The notes: a model not told the origin generated them from the sequence alone. Shown: positions 28,201 through 35,781, numbered from the stretch's first letter. The stretch: DNA of 64,000 nucleotides from Streptomyces sp. HB132 (GCF_016909575.1 NZ_JAFBGA010000015.1:112786-176785), one strand, 5' to 3'. Numbers and translations: made by a program.

Positions 28201-31200
28201 CGGCCCCCTGGACGTGCCCGCGCTTCACTCGGCCCTGCGCGCCCTCGCCGCCCGGCACGGACAGCTCCGTACGGTGTTCCGCGAAGTGTCGGGCGAGGCA
28301 AGGCAGTTCACCCGGGCGCCGGGCGATGTGGACTTCGCCGTCGTCGACGGCACGGACCCCGGGGACGACACGGTCGCCGCCACCCTCAAGGCCGAGAGCG
28401 GGCGCCGCTTCGACCTGGCGGGAGGACCGCTGTTCGTCACGCGCCTGGTCCGGCTCGGCGAGCGGCGGCACGTCCTCGTCCTGTCCCTGCACCACATCGT
28501 CATGGACGCGGCATCGGCCGCGGTGCTCGCGCGCGACGTGTCCGCCCTCTACCGCGCGGAGGTCACGGGCACCCCGCCCGTCGGCCTGCCCGCCCTGGCC
28601 CGGACCTACGCCGACCACGCCCGTGCTCAGCTCGGCTCGCTCGACGGCGCGAAGGCCGCGGAGGACCTCTCGTACTGGAAGAAGGCGCTCGGCGGCGAGC
28701 TGCCCGTCCTGGAACTGCCCACCGACCGGCCGCGGCCCGCCGTGATGACGTCGAACGGCCACGCCCTCTTCCGCACACTCGACGCCGAACTCTCCGCAAC
28801 CGTACGCACATTGAGCCGAGAGCGGCGCAGCACCCTTTTCATGACGCTGCTCGCCGGGTATGCCACCGCTCTGCACCGCGTTACGGGCCAGGACGATCTC
28901 GTCGTCGGCACCCCGATGTCCGACCGCACACCCCCGTACGAGGACGTCGTCGGCTTCTTCGTGAACACCCTGGCCCTGCGCCTCGATCTCTCCGGAGACC
29001 CGGACTTCGTCACGCTCCTGGACCGGGTGCGGGCGGTGGCGCTGGACGCGTACGACCATGCCGACGTGCCGTTCGAGGTGGTCGTCCGGGAGTTGGCCCC
29101 CGTTCGGGCGCTCGACCGGACCCCCGTCTTCCAGACGCTCGCCGAGTTCGAGACCGGCGACCCGTTCCGCTTCGAACTGCCCAGGGTGCGGGCGACCCCG
29201 CTCGACTCCGGCCCCGACAAGGCGCTGACCGACCTCAGCGTGTACTTCACAGACCGGACGGACGGTATTCGCTGCCACCTGGAGTACAACACCGACCTGT
29301 TCGACGAGGCGACGATCGAGGCACTCTTCGGGACGTTCAGGGACGTGCTCGCGCGGGCCACGGGCACCGGGGCCGCGGTGCCGGACGTTTGGCGGCGCGG
29401 GCGCACCCGGCAGCGGACCCGCAGCACCGTCCACGCCCTGGCGTCACGGTGGGCCGAGGCCGCCCCCGACCGCACCGCCGTGATCAGTGGTGAGGAGACG
29501 CTGACCTACCGCGACCTGGACGAGCGGGCCGAGCGCCTCGCGGCCGTCCTGCGCGACCAGGACCGCGACGGAGCGCCGGTCGCCCTGTGGCTGCCGCGCG
29601 GCACGCACCTGGTCGTCGCCATGCTCGCGGCGCTCAAATCGGGCCACGGCTACGTTCCGCTGGACCCCGGACAAGGAAGGGCCAGGGCCGAGGCGGTGCT
29701 CGCGGAGAGCGGCGCCGGAATCCTCGTGGTGAGTGGTGACGGGCCCCCGGCAGGGCCACCGGGCACCGCCGTGGTCGACGCCGCCGCCCTCACGCGCGCA
29801 GGCTCGGACGCGGTGCGCGCACCGCAGGACCCTCCGGCGGCTTCGGGCCCCGAGTCCCTCTGCTTCGTCATCTACACCTCCGGCAGCACCGGCACCCCCA
29901 AGGGGGTGGCCGTGCCGCACCGGGCCGTGGTGGACCTGTGCCAGTGGCACCACGAGCGCTTCGGGTTCACCGCGGACGACCGCAGCGCCGCCGTGTGCAG
30001 CCAGAGCTTCGACGCCGCCGCGCTGGAGATCTGGCCCGCGCTGACCGCCGGTGCCACGGTCGTCGTGGCCGACGACGCGACCCGCAAGGACCCCGCCGCG
30101 CTGGCCCGCTGGTACGCGGACCACCGGATCACCTTCTCCATCCTGCCGACGGCCCTCGGCACGGGGGTCCTCGAACTGCCGGCCGACCGACAGCCCCCGC
30201 TACGGCACCTGCTGCTCGGCGGTGACGTTCTGGGCACCCGGCCGCGCGCGGGCGTCGCCTACGAGACGGTGAACGTCTACGGGCCCACCGAGGTGACCGT
30301 GCTGTGCACGACCCAGACGGTGGAGCCCGCGACCGCCGAGGATCCGGGCGCCCCGATCCCGATCGGCCGCCCCGTCGACAACGTCACGCTGCGCGTACTC
30401 GACGCACACGGCCGCGAGGTGCCCGCCGGGGAAGTGGGAGAGCTGTACGTGGGCGGCCCCGGCGTCGCCACCGGCTACCTGGGCCGCCCCGACCTCACGG
30501 CGGAGCGCTTCGCCCCCGACCCGTTCGGCGGCGAGGGAACCCTTTACCGCACCGGCGACCTGGTGTGCTGGGACGCGTCGGGCACCCTGATGTTCCGCGG
30601 CAGGTCGGACGACCAGGTGAAGATACGCGGCTATCGCGTCGAGCCCGAGGAGGTCACGCGGACGCTGGGCGGCCTGCCGGACGTCGCCGAAGCGGTCGTT
30701 CTGGCCCGCCGCGACCAGCGGGGCGAGGCCCGGTTGGCCGCCTACGTCGTGCCCGCCACGGCGTCGGCGCGGGAGCAGGAGACCGCCGACCGGCTCACGG
30801 AGGAACTGGCCGCGCGTCTCCCCGGCCATCTGGTGCCGCACGCATGGGCGGTCCTGCCGGGCCTCCCGCTGTCCGGCAACGGAAAGCTGGACCGGGCCGC
30901 GCTGCCCGAGCCGTCCCTGATCACCTCGGTGGAGGTGCCTGCGCCGACCGGGCGGGCGGCGGCCGCCGCTCCCGCGTCGGCGGAGTCGGACGTCGAAGCG
31001 CGGCTACGGGCCCTGTGGGCCGAGGAGTTCGGGATCGACGCCGGCACGATCGGCCGTGAAGCCTCGTTCTTCGATCTCGGCGGCCACTCCATCACGGCGA
31101 TCCGCCTGGCCAACAGCGTGCGGGAGGAGTTCGGCGAGGAGTACCCCGTCGCGCGCTTCTACGAGGAACCGACACTGCGCGGGATGGCGGCGTACTTCGG

Positions 31201-32584
31201 CACGGGCGGGGCCGGGACGCGGGCCGCGGGAGCGCCCGGGGGCGGAGAGGACGAGGGTGGGGGTGACGTCCTCGACCGTGCGCCGGTCACCGCCCAGCAG
31301 AGGGCCTTCATCACCCGCCACCTGACGCACCCCCGGCCGCAGATCTACAACGTGGCGATGCGTCTGACCCTCACGGGGGCGCTCGACGTATCGGCCCTGC
31401 GCACGGCTCTGACCCGCCTCGTGGCGCGCCACGAGGCGTTGCGCACCAGGCTGGTGGAGAACGCGGGGACGCGGGAGTGGCAGCAGGAAGCGCTGCGCCC
31501 CCGGCCGGTCGCCCTGCCCGAGGAGGACCTGCTCGGGCGGTGCGGATCGGCGGCGGACGCGGAAGAGGAGGCGGATCGCGCAGCGGCGAGGACAGCCGCC
31601 ACTCCCTTCGACATCCGGGCCGAACTCGCGCCGGTGCTCCGTCTGCTGCGCACGGGGAACGACCGCTGGGTGCTGCTCTTCGTCCTGCACCACGCGGCCT
31701 GCGACGGCTGGTCGGTCACCATCCTGCTGCGTGAACTCGCCGCGCTGTACCGGGCAGCGGCCACCGGGGAGCCGCACGGCCTGGCCGATGGCGTGCCTCA
31801 GCCAGGCGCCTACGCACGCTGGCAGCGCGAGCGGAGCCGCACGCAGGACAAGGGCCGCTTGGTCGAACACTGGGCGCGGCAGCTCGAAGGTGCCTCCTTC
31901 TCCCGGTCGCTGCCCCTGGACCGGCCCCGCCCCGCACAGCTGAGCGGGGCCGGCGACGTGGTGCTGTTCACGGTGGGGCACGACGTGCGCACGGGCGTGG
32001 AGACGCTGGCGCGCCGGCACCGCACGACACCCTTCGCGGTGACCGCGGCGGCCATGGCCCGCCTCGTCGCGAAGGTGACGGGCGAACCCGACGTCCTGCT
32101 CGGCATCTCCTACGCAAACCGCGAGCGTCGGGAGTTCGAGGCCCTCGCGGCCTGCACGGTCTCGTCCTTCACGCTGCGGGTCCGTGGTGAGCGCGCCGGG
32201 TCGTTCGGCGCGCTGGTAGACCAGGTCGCGCGCCGCACGGTCGAGGCGATCGACCACGCGGCGCCGATCCGCGCGATGGCGGCCGGCCTGACGGCGGCAC
32301 TGGGCACCGAGGTCCCCGACCGGCTGCCCATCGGATTCCAGTACCAGAACTCGCTGGAGACGGACATCGAACTGCCGGGCCTGACCACGGCCGTCGAGGA
32401 CCTGACCGTCTCCGGCGCCCGCTCGGAGTTCAACTTCGGGCTGATCCCCACGGGCGACGTGCTCTCCGGCTATGTGGAGTTCTCGACCGACCTGTGGGAC
32501 CGCGCCACGATCGAGGCGTGGACGGCCACGTACACACGCCTCCTCGCCGAGGGCGTCGCCGACGCACTGGGAGGCGATGCCTGA
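25280..32584 (+). CDS. Hybrid enzyme: aminotransferase - LLM monooxygenase - C - A - PCP - C
   Basis: A 2434-residue megasynthetase. Order: short docking region (1-60); class III PLP aminotransferase (about 75-520, PLP Lys348 in YGKLLGGG); FMN-type luciferase-like monooxygenase (about 578-930); condensation domain (about 937-1375, HHIVMDA from 1071); adenylation domain (about 1390-1870, IYTSGSTGTPKG, NGKLDR); PCP with Ser1937 (GGHSITA); second condensation domain (about 2000-2430, HHAACDG from 2137). The aminotransferase should aminate the beta-keto group from the PKS and the monooxygenase hydroxylate the alpha carbon. My reading of the A-domain pocket is D-A-L-I-L-G-V-V-L-K, suggesting an aliphatic residue such as Val, Ile or Leu. 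No thioesterase or reductase ends the chain. Product unknown. Confidence 0.92.
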   Translation: MTGGPESVSAAVDEDLTAMAELSRRIASQMGAPDAGPEQATAARPAQHGPRPEVSRGSGMVRGGSPETQRAHLDDLVRRYNAKTPTSKQVAQRYRRVLADSRAAVGFRGSTKEMLYPIAGRRAKGSWLEDIDGNRYVDITMGFGVLLFGHEPAFVTEAVREHLSRGIQLGPRNVETGEAAELLAGLTGMERVAFANSGTEANSAAIRLARAATGRTRIITFEGAYHGHNDNVLGRSPHTGGQGPVTVPMSAGVPPNAVADLLVLPYGSEQSLALIEQQADDIAAVVVEPVQSRHPSLQPAGFVRRLRELTRRRGIVLLFDEMLTGFRPAPRGAQELYGVTPDLATYGKLLGGGFPIGAIAGRADIMDGIDGGHWSYGDDSYPEADTTFFGGTYIQHPVSMVATRAVLSHLKEHSPRLQERLNARTDELAATLNAFFEAEEFALRMSHFGSMFRFEHRADMELLYHHLMLRGVHVWEWRNFFLSTEHSDGDIEFIADAVRGSLRELRDAGFFRTKARVTPAATLPEPIAAPPAATLPEPRAAATPPAAEPRTRAMAWNTAATVRQAPRPATSASRAPSGRPLDFGVYFFGDYPQDDTTPRHGKYDHILETARFADRNGFHSLWIPERHFHSFGGLFPNPVVLAAALARETDRIRINAGSVVLPLHDPIRVAEEWSMVDNLSGGRVGIGCASGWHANDFAFFPERFGSHRETMYEQIAQIRKLWLGEPVRRTTGAGEADLRLFPRPVQDAPPMYTAVVGNPASYELAARHDLGIVTNLMTQSVEQLRENVALYRRTRAAHGLDPDAGRVSVLLHTYLAEEHATARAGARDPLSRYMRASLSLFGNVANSLGHQLDLSAMTEDDLDVVFRRAYDRYCDQRALIGSPQSVRPVVEEVRAAGADEVVALVDFGVEPTAMREGLVHLDSLRRACALSAGTAPVPDDPGAPLSPSQQRVWFLERMLPGRTAYNEVKAIDLDGPLDVPALHSALRALAARHGQLRTVFREVSGEARQFTRAPGDVDFAVVDGTDPGDDTVAATLKAESGRRFDLAGGPLFVTRLVRLGERRHVLVLSLHHIVMDAASAAVLARDVSALYRAEVTGTPPVGLPALARTYADHARAQLGSLDGAKAAEDLSYWKKALGGELPVLELPTDRPRPAVMTSNGHALFRTLDAELSATVRTLSRERRSTLFMTLLAGYATALHRVTGQDDLVVGTPMSDRTPPYEDVVGFFVNTLALRLDLSGDPDFVTLLDRVRAVALDAYDHADVPFEVVVRELAPVRALDRTPVFQTLAEFETGDPFRFELPRVRATPLDSGPDKALTDLSVYFTDRTDGIRCHLEYNTDLFDEATIEALFGTFRDVLARATGTGAAVPDVWRRGRTRQRTRSTVHALASRWAEAAPDRTAVISGEETLTYRDLDERAERLAAVLRDQDRDGAPVALWLPRGTHLVVAMLAALKSGHGYVPLDPGQGRARAEAVLAESGAGILVVSGDGPPAGPPGTAVVDAAALTRAGSDAVRAPQDPPAASGPESLCFVIYTSGSTGTPKGVAVPHRAVVDLCQWHHERFGFTADDRSAAVCSQSFDAAALEIWPALTAGATVVVADDATRKDPAALARWYADHRITFSILPTALGTGVLELPADRQPPLRHLLLGGDVLGTRPRAGVAYETVNVYGPTEVTVLCTTQTVEPATAEDPGAPIPIGRPVDNVTLRVLDAHGREVPAGEVGELYVGGPGVATGYLGRPDLTAERFAPDPFGGEGTLYRTGDLVCWDASGTLMFRGRSDDQVKIRGYRVEPEEVTRTLGGLPDVAEAVVLARRDQRGEARLAAYVVPATASAREQETADRLTEELAARLPGHLVPHAWAVLPGLPLSGNGKLDRAALPEPSLITSVEVPAPTGRAAAAAPASAESDVEARLRALWAEEFGIDAGTIGREASFFDLGGHSITAIRLANSVREEFGEEYPVARFYEEPTLRGMAAYFGTGGAGTRAAGAPGGGEDEGGGDVLDRAPVTAQQRAFITRHLTHPRPQIYNVAMRLTLTGALDVSALRTALTRLVARHEALRTRLVENAGTREWQQEALRPRPVALPEEDLLGRCGSAADAEEEADRAAARTAATPFDIRAELAPVLRLLRTGNDRWVLLFVLHHAACDGWSVTILLRELAALYRAAATGEPHGLADGVPQPGAYARWQRERSRTQDKGRLVEHWARQLEGASFSRSLPLDRPRPAQLSGAGDVVLFTVGHDVRTGVETLARRHRTTPFAVTAAAMARLVAKVTGEPDVLLGISYANRERREFEALAACTVSSFTLRVRGERAGSFGALVDQVARRTVEAIDHAAPIRAMAAGLTAALGTEVPDRLPIGFQYQNSLETDIELPGLTTAVEDLTVSGARSEFNFGLIPTGDVLSGYVEFSTDLWDRATIEAWTATYTRLLAEGVADALGGDA

Positions 32585-32596
32585 GCGGCGGCTCGG

Positions 32597-32626
32597 CCGG
32601 TCTCTCCGTACACGCGGAGAGACCGG
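32597..32626 (+). terminator. Terminator of the biosynthetic operon
   Basis: CCGGTCTCTCCG (32597-32608) and CGGAGAGACCGG (32615-32626) form a perfect 12-bp stem with a six-base loop, starting 12 bases after the NRPS stop codon. No T-run follows, as is common in Streptomyces. Confidence 0.8.
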
Positions 32627-33042
32627 TTCCCGCCCGCGAAGGACGACGGCCGCGCCGCGACGGACCGGCCTGCGGCCGCGGGACGGTTCGCACACGGCTA
32701 TGAGGGCCCGCTGCGGGAGGCCCCGTGGGCCCGGCTCCTCCCGCCCCGGCCCGTCTCGCGACCGACGCCCGGCCTCCCGTGCGCGTACCGGGATTCAGCT
32801 GGGTCCGTTCCACCGCTTTCCGCCCACCCGGAGCCTGCATTGTCAGGTGCATGACTATCTCGACCATCCGGCGCGACGCCGATGCCCGCCCCGCGACGGT
32901 GGCCACCCCCACGGCCCGCCGCGACCCGCCCCCGCCAGGAGGAACCCCTGATGCGCACCCACCGACCACGCCCCCGCACCTCACCGGGGTCCGGCCCGCA
33001 CGCCCGCCCTGCGGCAGGTTCCCGGATCCCCGGTGCTCGCGT
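32627..33042. other. Intergenic stretch between biosynthetic operon and ABC exporter
   Basis: About 400 bases without a family-recognisable gene. It holds one short frame with a strong ribosome site (see 32951) and nothing else I can name. A longer frame from 32725 in another phase reads as Arg/Pro-rich random sequence. Confidence 0.5.
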
Positions 33043-33046
33043 TTGA
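32951..33046 (+). CDS. Possible 31-residue Arg/Pro-rich peptide
   Basis: An ATG at 32951 has a near-perfect AGGAGG (32937-32942) eight bases upstream, and the frame reads 31 residues starting MRTHRPRPRTSPG before a TGA that overlaps the likely -35 box of the next operon. The composition (Arg, Pro, Gly, Ala) is what any high-GC frame would give, and no family is recognised. It could be a short leader peptide or a chance Shine-Dalgarno match. Low confidence. Confidence 0.25.
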   Translation: MRTHRPRPRTSPGSGPHARPAAGSRIPGARV

Positions 33047-33072
33047 CAGCCACGCCCCACAGTGACCATGAT
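33043..33072 (+). promoter_or_regulatory. Promoter candidate of the ABC/GntR operon
   Basis: TTGACA (33043-33048) is a consensus -35 box; 18 bases later CATGAT (33067-33072) is an acceptable -10. The predicted start of transcription falls inside the palindrome at 33071-33094. Confidence 0.5.
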
Positions 33073-33094
33073 TCCATTAATTGACTAATGGAAT
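33071..33094. promoter_or_regulatory. Perfect palindrome, GntR operator candidate
   Basis: ATTCCATTA - ATTGAC - TAATGGAAT: two 9-base arms, perfectly complementary, around a six-base centre, 13 bases before the GTG of the ABC ATPase. The operon ends with a YtrA-type GntR repressor, so this is most simply its autoregulatory operator overlapping the transcription start. Confidence 0.7.
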
Positions 33095-33107
33095 TGAGGC
33101 GAGGCGC

Positions 33108-34052
33108 GTGACAGAGACGAGCGATCCGGGCGGCAGTCCGGGCACGTGGGCCCTGGAGGCCTACGGCCTGGGAAAGCGCTACCGGCGCGGCTGGGCGTTG
33201 CGTGACTGTTCCTTCCGGCTGCCGGCCGGCCGGATCTGCGGGCTCGTCGGCCCCAACGGGGCGGGAAAGAGCACCCTGCTGGGCCTGGCGTCCCGTCAGG
33301 TGGTGGCGACACAGGGCGAACTGCGCATGTTCGGGATGCCTGTGGGCGATCCCGGGGTGATGCCGCGGTTCGCCTTCCTCGGACAGGACAAGCCGATGTT
33401 CAAGCGGTTCACCGTTGCGGAGACGCTGCGCATGGGCGGCGAGCTCAACCCCGGCTGGGACGGCGCGGCGGCGGAGCGGATCGTGCGCTCGGGCGACGTG
33501 CCCATGAACGCCTCGGTGGGGACCCTCTCCGGGGGACAGCGCACCCGGGTCGCCCTCGCTCTCGCCTTCGGCAAACGGCCGGATCTGCTGCTGCTCGACG
33601 AGCCGATGGCCGACCTCGACCCGCTGGCCCGCGACGAGATGAGCACCCTGCTGATGGCCGAGGCCGTCGAGCGCGGCACGACGGTGGTGATGTCCTCGCA
33701 CATCGTGGCCGAGCTGGAGGACATGTGCGACTACCTGCTGGTCGTGGCCGACGGCAGGATCCGGATGGCCGGCGACGCCGACGCGCTGGTCCCGGCGCAC
33801 GCACTGGTGACCGGACTGGCCGAGGACGGGGGCCTGCCCGCCGCTCTCACCCGCCACACGGTCATCGAGACGCGCGTCCAGGGACGTCAGTTCCAGGCGA
33901 TGGTGCGACTCGACGGCACGTTGTCCGGAGACTGGCAGGTCGCCGAGCCCAGCCTGGAGGAGGTCCTGCTCGCGCATCTGCGCTCGCCGGACGCTCCCCC
34001 GCTGTACACACCCGGCGCACGGACCGAGACCGAGGGGACCAGGACCGCATGA
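33108..34052 (+). CDS. ABC transporter ATPase
   Basis: A 314-residue nucleotide-binding protein of a two-gene ABC exporter. Walker A GPNGAGKST, signature TLSGGQRTRVALAL, Walker B LLLLDEPMADLD and the switch His in VMSSHIVAELEDM are all present. The GTG at 33108 is preceded by GAGGCGAGG; a TTG at 33081 inside the palindrome is unlikely to be used. The C-terminal 80 residues form the extra domain seen in CcmA/YtrB-type ATPases. Its stop overlaps the ATG of the permease. It lies directly after the PKS/NRPS operon but behind a terminator, so a role in export or self-resistance is possible, not shown. Confidence 0.88.
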   Translation: MTETSDPGGSPGTWALEAYGLGKRYRRGWALRDCSFRLPAGRICGLVGPNGAGKSTLLGLASRQVVATQGELRMFGMPVGDPGVMPRFAFLGQDKPMFKRFTVAETLRMGGELNPGWDGAAAERIVRSGDVPMNASVGTLSGGQRTRVALALAFGKRPDLLLLDEPMADLDPLARDEMSTLLMAEAVERGTTVVMSSHIVAELEDMCDYLLVVADGRIRMAGDADALVPAHALVTGLAEDGGLPAALTRHTVIETRVQGRQFQAMVRLDGTLSGDWQVAEPSLEEVLLAHLRSPDAPPLYTPGARTETEGTRTA

Positions 34053-35017
34053 GCACCACCCTGACCGCCGCACCGACCGCGGGCACCGCCCGCCCGAGGC
34101 TGCTGCGGGGGCTGACCTGGCTGGTCCTGCGTCAGCACCGGACCACACTGACCTGCATCCTCGCCCTGGTGGTGCTCGGCTCGCTCTGGATCGTGTACCA
34201 GCGCGGCCAGCTCGTCGACACGCTCGCCGCCGCGGGCTGGCCCGGGAAGACCGTGCCGCAGCCGGTCGTGGGCGAGGGCTACAGCAGGCTCACCTTCCTC
34301 CTGGGGATGCTGCCCGGCGTCCTCGCCGTCTTCCTGGGTGCGCCACTGATCGCCGCGGACCAGGAGCAGGGCACCGTACAGCTCGTCACCACCCAGTCCG
34401 TGACGCGCCGCCGCTGGCTCGTCGCCAAGCTCGGCTGGTGCCTCCTGATCACCCTGGTGGCGTGCTCGGTGCTCTCCGCGGTCTTCACCTGGTGGTGGAA
34501 GCCCTACCGGTCGGTCCTCCCGGACATCTGGATGGACCAGTCGGTCTTCGACACCACGGGCCCCGTTCTCCCCGCGCTCGCCGTGTTCCTGACCGCGGCC
34601 GGTTTCACGATCGGCATCCTGCTGCGCCGGGTACTCGCCTCCATGGTCGTCACCTTCGTCTTCTGTGTGGCCGCGCAGACCGCCTGGGGCATGTTCCGTG
34701 ACCTCCTGGGCACGCCGCGCACGGCCACCTATCCGCTGAACGACGAGTTCCCCGCGCACCTCGACGACGCGTACGAGGTGGACCGCTGGGTCGGCAGCGC
34801 GGACGGACAGCTCTACGGATGGGGGTCCTGCGCCGAGGCGACGGAGAAGGCCACGAACGCGTGCATCGAGGAGAGGGGCATCGTCAACAACGTGTTCCAG
34901 TACCTCGACTACGACCAGATGGCCGCCATGCAGTGGACCGGCGCCGGCATCCTGCTGGCCGGCACGGCCGTGCTGACCGCGTTCGCCCTGTGGTGGGCCT
35001 CGCGGCGGCCCCTGTAG
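34049..35017 (+). CDS. ABC transporter permease
   Basis: A 322-residue ABC-2-like membrane subunit with about six hydrophobic segments, including LTCILALVVLGSLWIVY near the N-terminus and the last helix GAGILLAGTAVLTAFALWW. The conserved cytoplasmic stretch LIAADQEQGTVQLVTTQSVTRRRW matches the region where such permeases contact the ATPase, here given by its core EQGTVQLVTTQSVTRR. A large extracytoplasmic loop precedes the last helix and has two cysteines. It overlaps the ATPase gene by four bases (ATGA). Substrate unknown; families with this layout handle peptides, antibiotics or lipids. Confidence 0.8.
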   Translation: MSTTLTAAPTAGTARPRLLRGLTWLVLRQHRTTLTCILALVVLGSLWIVYQRGQLVDTLAAAGWPGKTVPQPVVGEGYSRLTFLLGMLPGVLAVFLGAPLIAADQEQGTVQLVTTQSVTRRRWLVAKLGWCLLITLVACSVLSAVFTWWWKPYRSVLPDIWMDQSVFDTTGPVLPALAVFLTAAGFTIGILLRRVLASMVVTFVFCVAAQTAWGMFRDLLGTPRTATYPLNDEFPAHLDDAYEVDRWVGSADGQLYGWGSCAEATEKATNACIEERGIVNNVFQYLDYDQMAAMQWTGAGILLAGTAVLTAFALWWASRRPL

Positions 35018-35072
35018 GGCCGCGTCCCATCCTCTACGTAAAGTGTCGCTGAACGAGCGGAAGGTGATGTCC

Positions 35073-35468
35073 GTGGTCGTGTTCCGCATCGACCGGCGCA
35101 GCGGGGTGGCGACGTATCTCCAGATCGTCCGGCAGGTCGAGCAGGCCCTGCGGATGGGCGCGCTGGAGGAGGGTGACCGGCTGCCCACGGCCGCACAGGT
35201 CGCCGCCACCACCAAGGTCAACCCGAACACCACGCTCAAGGCATACCGGGAGCTCGAGCGTGCGGGGCTCGCCGAGGTACGCCAGGGGGCGGGGACCTTC
35301 ATCACCCGCACCCTCGCCGAGCCGGGGTCCGGACCCGAGTGGCCGCTGCGCACCGCGCTGAACGAATGGCTGCACCAGGCGCGCACCGAGGGCCTCGGCC
35401 GCGAGGAGGTCCAGGCCCTCTTCCGGGCCTCCTTCGAGGCCGCCTATCCGACCGGTCCGCAGAGCTGA
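35073..35468 (+). CDS. GntR family regulator, YtrA subfamily
   Basis: A 131-residue repressor. The N-terminus VVFRIDRRSGVATYLQIVRQVEQAL, seen here as FRIDRRSGVATYLQ, and the winged helix (RLPTAAQVAATTKVNPNT, LKAYRELERAGL) are typical of short GntR proteins of the YtrA type, which lack a large effector domain and sit with ABC transporters. GGAAGG is eight bases before the GTG at 35073; an ATG at 35067 and a GTG at 35043 are alternatives. It probably binds the palindrome at 33071-33094 and controls its own operon in response to an envelope-active compound or a cell signal. Confidence 0.85.
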   Translation: MVVFRIDRRSGVATYLQIVRQVEQALRMGALEEGDRLPTAAQVAATTKVNPNTTLKAYRELERAGLAEVRQGAGTFITRTLAEPGSGPEWPLRTALNEWLHQARTEGLGREEVQALFRASFEAAYPTGPQS

Positions 35469-35535
35469 GCACCCGGCCGCCGGAGCGGGCCTGAGGTCCG
35501 CCCGCCCACCGGGTGCCGCCGGGCCGCCCGACGCT

Positions 35536-35559
35536 CCGGACCGGCGTCCGCCGGTCCGG
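35536..35559 (-). terminator. Hairpin between convergent GntR and EF-hand genes
   Basis: CCGGACCGGC (35536-35545) and GCCGGTCCGG (35550-35559) form a perfect 10-bp stem with a four-base loop, seven bases after the EF-hand stop codon. A further CACCCGG/CCGGGTG pair lies upstream and could serve the GntR side. Confidence 0.65.
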
Positions 35560-35565
35560 GGCGGT

Positions 35566-35781
35566 TCAGGCCTTGTTCTGCGCGGCCCAGAACTCGTCGA
35601 AGGAGAGCTCACCGTCGCCGTTGCCGTCGTGGGCGTTGATGACGGCCTGGGCGACGGTCTCGGTGACGTAGGGGTCACCGAGCTGCGCCATCGCGCTCTT
35701 GTACTCGGCGGCCGTGATGCTGCCGTCGCCGTTCTGGTCGAAGCGCTCGAATGCCTTGCGTGCCGACTCGATGTCCGCCAC
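35566..35781 (-). CDS. Small EF-hand calcium-binding protein
   Basis: A 71-residue cytoplasmic protein consisting of two EF-hands. The loops DQNGDGSITAAE (residues about 15-26) and DGNGDGELSFDE (about 50-61) have acidic or amide side chains at positions 1, 3, 5 and the invariant Glu at 12, so both should bind calcium. This matches the small calmodulin-like proteins of Streptomyces, some of which affect aerial growth. It is convergent with the GntR gene and marks, in my reading, the return of conserved core gene content after the accessory insertion. Confidence 0.92.
   Translation of the reverse strand: MADIESARKAFERFDQNGDGSITAAEYKSAMAQLGDPYVTETVAQAVINAHDGNGDGELSFDEFWAAQNKA

Noticed and set aside
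28491..28511. First condensation domain considered inactive because HHxxxDG reads HHIVMDA
   Set aside because: The catalytic His and Asp are kept; Gly to Ala at the last position is not enough to call it dead.
20551..32584. Direct naming of the cluster as the bestatin, amastatin or microginin cluster
   Set aside because: Only the warhead logic is supported. The starter unit, the amino acid and the release step are unknown, so a compound name would be a guess.
32725..33084. Open frame of 119 codons considered as an MbtH-like or transporter-associated gene
   Set aside because: Translation is Arg/Pro-rich with no MbtH motif; it runs through the promoter and palindrome of the ABC operon.
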